Assembly: GCA_041739225.1 (NCBI GenBank)
Contig: JBGSOG010000032.1
Span: 1 to 64,000 of the forward strand
Reading direction: 5' to 3'
DNA from: BOKV01 sp041739225
Lineage (GTDB): Bacteria > Pseudomonadota > Alphaproteobacteria > Rhizobiales > Rhizobiaceae
DNA: 64,000 nt
Shown: one piece after another, positions 52,856 to 58,768 of the stretch
Layout: every line of letters starts with the position of its first letter
Position numbering within the stretch: the stretch's first letter is position 1
Translations under genes and position numbers: made by a program
Notes under the pieces: model-generated
The model's database searches: none
Told to the model about the DNA's origin: nothing
The model's input: the letters and a program-made list of their open reading frames with translations, nothing else

Positions 52856-53892
52856 CACATTTCACCATAGACGCTGCGAAACCCTTCATCGCGATGCGGG
52901 AACGAAGCGCCGTCTTTCCCGAACACCGGATGCAAGTGGAATGGCATTGCTTCAGCATCCGTCAAGGTGTTGATCTCGCGCATGTAGGCAACCGATTGCT
53001 CGCCAAGCCCTTTGCGCATCGCAGCCCAATTTGGAAACAGGGAGAACGGCTCCATCCAGATTGCACGACCGGCAAGATACCCGGATGCGCCAGCGCGGTA
53101 AGCGTGGCCAAGGATCGACTTGAAATCAGCCTTGCCTGCACCGGCCGAAAGCATCACCCATGGCCTTGCGGCGAGCCTGCCCATTTCGTCAAACAGCGCT
53201 TGCGTCTGTTCCCAACCCTCGTTTCCGACGCCTGGCACATTGGCCGCCGCAACCGGGCTTTCCAGCTTGAACACATCAATCCCGAAGTCCGGTGCTGAAA
53301 AAACTTCGACAGATTGCAAGACATGATCGGCGCGTTTGCTTTGCATTTCCTGGTAGTCGCCGCCTTTTTCAGCATCACTCGCCAACGGGTAAACCAGAAG
53401 CTCGAACAGATAGGGAATATCGTACCTGTTGCACGCCTCCCCGATGCGCTTGCCAAAATCCTTTTGCTTTTCGCACACTGACCGCGAAGCATCAGGGCGA
53501 TACCAGGCAAGCACTTTGACCGCATCGCCGCCCATTCGCTTGATCTTGCCGACCGACCAGTTGTCGATTTCAGCACTAAGCCTGCCTTCGGATGTTTCGA
53601 CAAATCTTGAATCTTCAAGCGTGACGATCAAGCCAAGTTTGGGCGAAAGCGCATCTATTCCGGCAGGAATGGCGTAGTTGGGGTCCAGCAGCATCGCCGA
53701 AGATTCGCCTTGCAGCGTCTCGATCAGCAGACGCTTGAAACCGGCAACGTCGGCCCACGGCGCTTCGCTTGTCCCATAATGCTCGGCAATTGGCTTGATG
53801 ATGGGCGGTCGTTGATCAACCGCCGTCATTTTGAACCGGCCATTGGCGTCGGCCATGCGCCGCATGCCCCAATATTTTCCAGCTGACAGCAT
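52855..53892 (-). CDS. LacD/YihT-type class I aldolase
   Basis: A 345-residue protein of the tagatose-bisphosphate aldolase (LacD) family, which also holds sulfofructose-1-phosphate aldolase YihT. The TIM barrel shows TAVDQR (about 23-28), GGDAVKVLAWYRPD, the Schiff-base region VFKLESPV with Lys209, and VMLSAGAGKADF then GYLAGRAIW with the phosphate-binding Arg. Cleavage of a ketose phosphate to DHAP plus an aldehyde is expected. It overlaps by one base at both ends with its neighbours (TGATG twice). Confidence 0.85.
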   Translation of the reverse strand: MLSAGKYWGMRRMADANGRFKMTAVDQRPPIIKPIAEHYGTSEAPWADVAGFKRLLIETLQGESSAMLLDPNYAIPAGIDALSPKLGLIVTLEDSRFVETSEGRLSAEIDNWSVGKIKRMGGDAVKVLAWYRPDASRSVCEKQKDFGKRIGEACNRYDIPYLFELLVYPLASDAEKGGDYQEMQSKRADHVLQSVEVFSAPDFGIDVFKLESPVAAANVPGVGNEGWEQTQALFDEMGRLAARPWVMLSAGAGKADFKSILGHAYRAGASGYLAGRAIWMEPFSLFPNWAAMRKGLGEQSVAYMREINTLTDAEAMPFHLHPVFGKDGASFPHRDEGFRSVYGEM

Positions 53893-54449
53893 CAGCGCAA
53901 ACCCTCTTTCAATGGCTTTCGCCTGATCGTCAATTCAATGGCCCCATCGCCATCAAGCATTTTTGCCGGGTCAGGTACAAGTCCGGCAGTCGCAAGCCGC
54001 TCATTGGCCGTGGCCGACCCGGAGAACACTTTTCGACCGCCGGGCAAATGGACATTCAAGGCTCGCGTCAGGTGAAATTCATCGGTGCCTTGTGCCAAGA
54101 AATGGTCAAACACACCCTGTCCTCCCGGCACACCCACCTTGCCCCCTTGGGGCGCCAGTCGCACTGCCATTTGCGCAAATGTGACCGTTTGCGGATTCCA
54201 CCACCAACCGTCGCTACGCTTTTCCAGATCAACAACCGATTGCGTCAGAACAACCCGCTGCCTGCCCGCTGCATTCGGCGTTGCTTCGTGCGAGCGGCGG
54301 CCAAGAACCACAAAACTGCAAGTGTCGAGCTCGGCCTGGAAGGTCTTCCAGTCTGCTTCATGCATCAATGCCTTGGGCATTGTCCCGTGCGCGTCTGCGA
54401 TACAATCGTCTGCTGAAACGATTGCATAAAGGTGAGTTGGCCAGTTCAA
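53892..54449 (-). CDS. RibD C-terminal / DHFR-like reductase domain protein
   Basis: A 185-residue NADPH-type reductase fold: LYAIVSADDCIADAHG, then FVVLGRRSHEATPN, and GGKVGVPGGQGVFDHFL (nucleotide-binding Gly loop). It resembles the C-terminal domain of RibD and dihydrofolate reductase-like proteins but lacks the deaminase domain, so flavin or folate synthesis is unlikely; reduction of an operon intermediate is plausible. Start codon is TTG at 54449, whose TTGA overlaps the kinase stop by four bases. Confidence 0.8.
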   Translation of the reverse strand: MNWPTHLYAIVSADDCIADAHGTMPKALMHEADWKTFQAELDTCSFVVLGRRSHEATPNAAGRQRVVLTQSVVDLEKRSDGWWWNPQTVTFAQMAVRLAPQGGKVGVPGGQGVFDHFLAQGTDEFHLTRALNVHLPGGRKVFSGSATANERLATAGLVPDPAKMLDGDGAIELTIRRKPLKEGLR

Positions 54450-55375
54450 GCGGATACACCCTGCGAAGCCAGAAACGCCATGACTTCATCGCGCGAAGGC
54501 GTCCCCTTGCGCCCGCCAAACCTTGTGCATTTGAGCGCTGACACGGCATTGGCAAACACGATGGATTGCTGGTCGCTGAAGCCTTCCGCCAGATGCATCG
54601 CAAATGCACCATGCCAAATATCACCGGCCCCTAGGGTATCGACAACATTGATGTGGAACGCTGGCGTGTGAACGGCCTTCGCCCCTTCCAGATGCCACAC
54701 GCCCTTGGCACCGTCGGTCACGCAGACAAAATGGTGCAGTTTTTCGCGCGCAATGCGAAGTCCGTCGGCAATGGCTGTGACACCGCTGAAATCGGCAAGG
54801 CCCTGGCGCGAAAAGGCAACATGGCTTGCAGCCTTGAGTGCTGCATCAGCGTCGTGTGTTGGCGGCTCTGCATCGATGACGCCGGGCACTCCAAGCCTTC
54901 TTGCGCCCTCCATCGCAGCAGCGGCGCCTTCGGGCCAGCGTGTATCGGCAAGTGCTGCGTCAATGCCTTGCGGAAAGGAATTACGCAGCCAGTCGCCGGC
55001 AAAGCTCATGGTCGTGTCGCGGAACGAAACGATCTGCCGTTCACCCGCCGCATCGATGTAGACCGAGGAAAACGAAGAACGGTGTCCTTCGAACCGGCGC
55101 ACAAGGCTGGTGTCGACATTTTCCAGCTTGAGCTCGTCCAGGATCAAATCGCCGATGATGTCCTCGCCGATCCTGCCCGCCAGGACGGGCTTGCCACCCA
55201 GCCTGCTGATCGCAACCGCAGCATTTGCCGCACAGCCGCCGCCGATGATCTCGGCATCTTTCGCTCGGTATTTCTGCGCGTGGCGTGGCATTTCCTCAAG
55301 CTGGAAAACAAAATCCACTACCGCAACACCCGCAACAAGGATGGTCGGGGCGACTTTTGGCTGGCGCACGTCCAT
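54446..55375 (-). CDS. PfkB family kinase, sulfofructose kinase YihV-like
   Basis: Ribokinase-fold kinase of 309 residues. Features: IIGGGCAANAAVAISRLGG, RIGEDIIGD, SSFSSVYIDAAGERQ, LADTRWPEGA, VVDTLGAGDIWHGAF (catalytic Asp252) and ALKCTRFGGRKGTP. By memory the pattern tracks E. coli YihV, including the Lys after the first strand (KY, residue 35) and the Arg of DTRW (146) that bind the sulfonate there; YihV Asn109 aligns with Ser here. Ordinary ketohexokinase-like members share much of this, so specificity is open. A GTG at 55387 is an alternative start. Confidence 0.85.
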   Translation of the reverse strand: MDVRQPKVAPTILVAGVAVVDFVFQLEEMPRHAQKYRAKDAEIIGGGCAANAAVAISRLGGKPVLAGRIGEDIIGDLILDELKLENVDTSLVRRFEGHRSSFSSVYIDAAGERQIVSFRDTTMSFAGDWLRNSFPQGIDAALADTRWPEGAAAAMEGARRLGVPGVIDAEPPTHDADAALKAASHVAFSRQGLADFSGVTAIADGLRIAREKLHHFVCVTDGAKGVWHLEGAKAVHTPAFHINVVDTLGAGDIWHGAFAMHLAEGFSDQQSIVFANAVSALKCTRFGGRKGTPSRDEVMAFLASQGVSA

Positions 55376-55389
55376 TTGGTTTTCCACGG

Positions 55390-56619
55390 TCAGATCTTGA
55401 ATTGTGCGTAGTCAACCGGTTGGTTCTTGTCGATTGAACGGGTAACCGGTGGCAACGGATATTTCAGGCCGGTGGCGCAGTTGTAAAGGATTGCCGTTTC
55501 CTTCTCGCCCACTTTGCCTTCGACCAGGGCACGCTTGTATGCCGCCGCAGTCGCCGCCCCTTCAGGACAAAGCAGCAAGCCCTCTTCCTGCGCGATTGCA
55601 TCGCGTGCCGCCATGATCTCGTCGTCCGGCAAGGCAACACCATAGCCGCCCGATTCGCGCACGGCACGAATGATCAGGAAATCGCCCACTGCAATTGGGA
55701 CACGAATGCCGGACGCAACTGTATGCGCGTTTTGCCAAAGCGGCGCGTGTTCTTCGCCGGCTTCCCACGCCTTGACAATGGGCGCGCAACCTTCTGCCTG
55801 CACTGCCACCATGCGCGGCAGTTTGCCTTTGATCCAGCCAAGCGCCTTCAACTCGTGAAACGCTTTCCACATGCCAATGAGGCCGGTACCGCCACCTGTC
55901 GGATAAAAAATGACATCAGGCAGTTTCCAGCCGAATTGTTCAGCCAGTTCCAGCCCCATCGTCTTCTTGCCTTCGATGCGGTAGGGCTCTTTGAGGGTTG
56001 AAGTGTCAAACCAGCCCGCTTTCTCCTTGCCTTCGCCGACAATGCGCCCGCAATCATTGATCAACCCGTTGACCAGCCAGGTCTGTGCGCCTTGCGCCTC
56101 GATCTCGCGAATGTTGATTTCCGGTGTATCTGCCGGACAAAACACGGTCGCACGCTGGCCTGCGCGGCGGGCATAGGCGGCCATTGCAGCACCCGCATTG
56201 CCATTGGTGGGAATGGCCAAATGCTCGATGCCGAATTCCTTTGCCATCGAAACAGCAAGGCACAGACCGCGCGCCTTGAACGACCCGGTTGGCAAACGTC
56301 CCTCATCCTTAACGATTGCCTTGCCGGGCTTGGCTCCCAACCAGGCAGCGCTGCGCTCCAGGGCGATCAGCGGCGTCATCACTTCACCCAAGGATATCCG
56401 GTTCTGCTTTTTCTTGACCGGCAACATGGCGGCGTAACGCCAAAAGCCTGCTTCGCCAGAACTTTCAATGTCTTTTTTTGATATATTCTCGCCCATTTTC
56501 TTCAAGTCATAGCGAACCAGCAGCGGTCGTCCCGCTTCCGACAAACCATGAATTTTGCCGGCTTTGTAATTCTTGCCGGTCAGCGAACATTCAAGGTGCG
56601 TTACAAAGGTTTTGGTCAC
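55390..56619 (-). CDS. threonine synthase-like PLP-dependent enzyme
   Basis: Fold-type II PLP enzyme of 409 residues. The cofactor Lys is in RLPTGSFKARGLC, the substrate loop is PTNGNAGAAMAAYARRAG, and the phosphate cup is FYPTGGGTGLIGM. The N-terminal SLTGKNYKAGKIHGLSEAGRPLLVRYDL is the reduced zinc-ribbon region of archaeal-type ThrC, with only one Cys left. Options: threonine synthase, threonine/serine dehydratase-like, or a sulfite-using cysteate synthase relative. The GTG at 56619 has an AGGA site; the GTG at 56637 gives a four-base overlap with ridA. Confidence 0.82.
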   Translation of the reverse strand: MTKTFVTHLECSLTGKNYKAGKIHGLSEAGRPLLVRYDLKKMGENISKKDIESSGEAGFWRYAAMLPVKKKQNRISLGEVMTPLIALERSAAWLGAKPGKAIVKDEGRLPTGSFKARGLCLAVSMAKEFGIEHLAIPTNGNAGAAMAAYARRAGQRATVFCPADTPEINIREIEAQGAQTWLVNGLINDCGRIVGEGKEKAGWFDTSTLKEPYRIEGKKTMGLELAEQFGWKLPDVIFYPTGGGTGLIGMWKAFHELKALGWIKGKLPRMVAVQAEGCAPIVKAWEAGEEHAPLWQNAHTVASGIRVPIAVGDFLIIRAVRESGGYGVALPDDEIMAARDAIAQEEGLLLCPEGAATAAAYKRALVEGKVGEKETAILYNCATGLKYPLPPVTRSIDKNQPVDYAQFKI

Positions 56620-56633
56620 GGCTGTTTCCTGTC

Positions 56634-57101
56634 TCACTCAACTTCAAAGATGGCATCGACTTCGACGCAGGCATTCATCGGCAGCGAAGAGACACCGACC
56701 GACGTGCGGGCATGACGACCCAGATCGCCCAGGATTTCCAGCATCAGGTCGGATGCGCCGTTGATGATTTTCGGATGCTCATTGAATTGCGGGGTGCACG
56801 CAACAAAACCGCCAAGTCGAACGCACTGGCGAATTTTCTCAAGCGACCCCCCGCAAGCCATGCTGGCTTGCGCCAACAAATTGATCGCGCAAATGCGGGC
56901 CTGTGCCGCGCCGGCCTCAACGCTGATTTCGCCGCCCAGTTGACCGGTCATCAACAGCTTGCCTTCAACGAATGGCAACTGGCCCGAAACGAAGACAAGA
57001 TTGCCGCTGCGGACAAACCCGACATAGCTGGCAACCGGCTTTGGCGGCTCTGGCAAAATGATTCCCGATTTTTCAAGACGCATCTGGATGGTTTGCGACA
57101 T
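56634..57101 (-). CDS. RidA family protein
   Basis: A 155-residue YjgF/RidA-type protein. Members deaminate reactive enamines and imines released by PLP enzymes. Visible: GNLVFVSGQLPF, AAQARICAINLLAQA, CVRLGGFVACTPQFNEHPK and SVGVSSLPMNACVEVDAIFE (the RidA Arg is replaced in this longer subfamily). Strong AGGAG ribosome site before the ATG. It directly precedes the PLP enzyme gene, a telling pair. 18 bases separate it from the membrane-anchor gene upstream. Confidence 0.9.
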   Translation of the reverse strand: MSQTIQMRLEKSGIILPEPPKPVASYVGFVRSGNLVFVSGQLPFVEGKLLMTGQLGGEISVEAGAAQARICAINLLAQASMACGGSLEKIRQCVRLGGFVACTPQFNEHPKIINGASDLMLEILGDLGRHARTSVGVSSLPMNACVEVDAIFEVE

Positions 57102-57119
57102 GTGATCTCCTTCGCATTT

Positions 57120-58040
57120 TCAATCATAGTAGAGCGAAACCGAATGTTTTGCCTCGGCAAAAAACAACCAGCGTTCAAAAAACAGACCGGCAATCTGTAG
57201 CAAAAACGCAATTGCGAGAAACCCGTTTGGAAGGGCCAGTGCCCACACAGCCAGACAGACAAGCCCGGCACCAACAAGCCCCAAAAATACCGCCAACATT
57301 TCCAGCTTCGCCGCGTGTTTGCGACCGATTTTGTGCACCATCTCACGGGTCAGATAGTTCTCACCGGTATGCGGGCGCTCGAGCAGGCGCACTTTGCCCA
57401 GGGCCCCCAACCCTGTTGCCGAGCCAATGTCCGAGCCGCGTGTTTCCAGGGTTTTGCATCGTCCATTCATTCGCCATGATGCCTTGAGGCTCCATGCGAT
57501 ACACAACAGCAGCACTGCTGCAATCGCCAAAGGCCAACCGAGGAATGTCGTCGGGGGCGAAAAAGCAGCAACCAGCAGGAACCCGCTGGATAGCGAGAAG
57601 CCAAGATAGACGGCAGGTGTCAGCCACTGGTTCCACAGCGGCACCGTTCTCAACTGCGCATAGATCATCGCGGTTGCGAAAACCGTGGTCAATGCCAACA
57701 AGCCCGCCAGCCATCCTGCAATGAAAATGCCGGGATACCCGGTCAACCAAAGCAAGGCGTGGAAACCGAATGCCGAAAGGCATGCAATCGCCAACACGCC
57801 CTCGCGTGAAAGCCACGACGACCGCCATTGGCTGAATGCGCGCCAGGCCCGCTCCGGATGGCCCAGATGCAGCGTGGATGACAGCAGCCCCGCTATCGCC
57901 ATTCCCCCTGCCAAAAACATCGCAGCAAGGCGCAACGGTGTGGATGCGCCATCGGCAAGGCCTGCGCCAATCCAGAAGATGCCGCCAAAGCCCGCACCGG
58001 AAATCACCGTGAAGAATATAACCGATATTGCCGGATGCAT
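57120..58040 (-). CDS. DmsC/SoeC-type membrane anchor subunit
   Basis: Integral membrane protein of 306 residues with about eight helices, of the dimethyl sulfoxide reductase anchor family: GAGFGGIFWIGAGLADG, SSTLHLGHPERAWRAFSQWRSSWLSREG and RTVPLWNQWLTPAVYLGFSLSSG. It links the iron-sulfur subunit to the quinone pool. The ATG shares one base with the stop of the ferredoxin-type subunit gene. Confidence 0.9.
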   Translation of the reverse strand: MHPAISVIFFTVISGAGFGGIFWIGAGLADGASTPLRLAAMFLAGGMAIAGLLSSTLHLGHPERAWRAFSQWRSSWLSREGVLAIACLSAFGFHALLWLTGYPGIFIAGWLAGLLALTTVFATAMIYAQLRTVPLWNQWLTPAVYLGFSLSSGFLLVAAFSPPTTFLGWPLAIAAVLLLCIAWSLKASWRMNGRCKTLETRGSDIGSATGLGALGKVRLLERPHTGENYLTREMVHKIGRKHAAKLEMLAVFLGLVGAGLVCLAVWALALPNGFLAIAFLLQIAGLFFERWLFFAEAKHSVSLYYD

Positions 58041-58768
58041 CAGCCCAACCTGTCCAGCGCACGGTCAAGCCAACCAAGAAATCCGGCAGTGACCGGAATT
58101 TGTTCGCCGCCCTGCCCAGTGCAGGTCTTGGCGCGCGGCGGCAGATATTTGTTGACCGGCCTTGTCGCCATTTCAGGCATCAGGTCGAACCCGCCGCGAT
58201 CGGCCACCATGCGCGAAACAGGCGACTGCGGATCGGAAAAATCACCAAAATGTCGGGCATTCGCCGGGCAGGTGCGAACACATGCGGGGACGCGGTCGAT
58301 TTCTTGCAGATTTTCATTGTAAATGCGGTCCACGCAAAGCGTGCATTTCTTCATCACTTTTTCGACCGGGTCCATTTCCCGGGCGCCATACGGGCAGGCC
58401 CAGGCGCAAAGGCCACAACCGATGCACATGCTCTCGTCCACCAGCACGATGCCGTCTTCGCTGCGCTTGTAGGAAGCGCCTGTCGGGCAGACCGTGACGC
58501 ACGGGGCATCATCGCAATGCAGGCACGATTTGGGGAAATGCACGATCTGCGCCGGAGCGTTGGGCGGGCTGATCTCAAAAGTATGAATGCGGTTCAGCCA
58601 CGCACCGGATGGCTCCTCGCCATAGGCATCAACATCGGCGAGCGGAGCGCCAACGCTGCCGGTATTCCACTCCTTGCAAATGACAACGCAGGCGTGGCAT
58701 CCGACACAAATGTCCAGGTCGATTACCAGGCCAAGCTTTTTCTCAACGCGGGCTGGCAGGCTGGTCAT
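58040..58768 (-). CDS. 4Fe-4S electron-transfer subunit (SoeB/DmsB-type)
   Basis: A 242-residue subunit with four cluster-binding motifs: CVGCHACVVIC, CLHCDDAPCVTVC, CIGCGLCAWAC and CTLC with a final CVRTC. No signal peptide, so it stays in the cytoplasm with the catalytic subunit. The ATG at 58768 overlaps the molybdoenzyme stop by ATGA. It passes electrons between the molybdoenzyme and the membrane anchor. Confidence 0.93.
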   Translation of the reverse strand: MTSLPARVEKKLGLVIDLDICVGCHACVVICKEWNTGSVGAPLADVDAYGEEPSGAWLNRIHTFEISPPNAPAQIVHFPKSCLHCDDAPCVTVCPTGASYKRSEDGIVLVDESMCIGCGLCAWACPYGAREMDPVEKVMKKCTLCVDRIYNENLQEIDRVPACVRTCPANARHFGDFSDPQSPVSRMVADRGGFDLMPEMATRPVNKYLPPRAKTCTGQGGEQIPVTAGFLGWLDRALDRLG

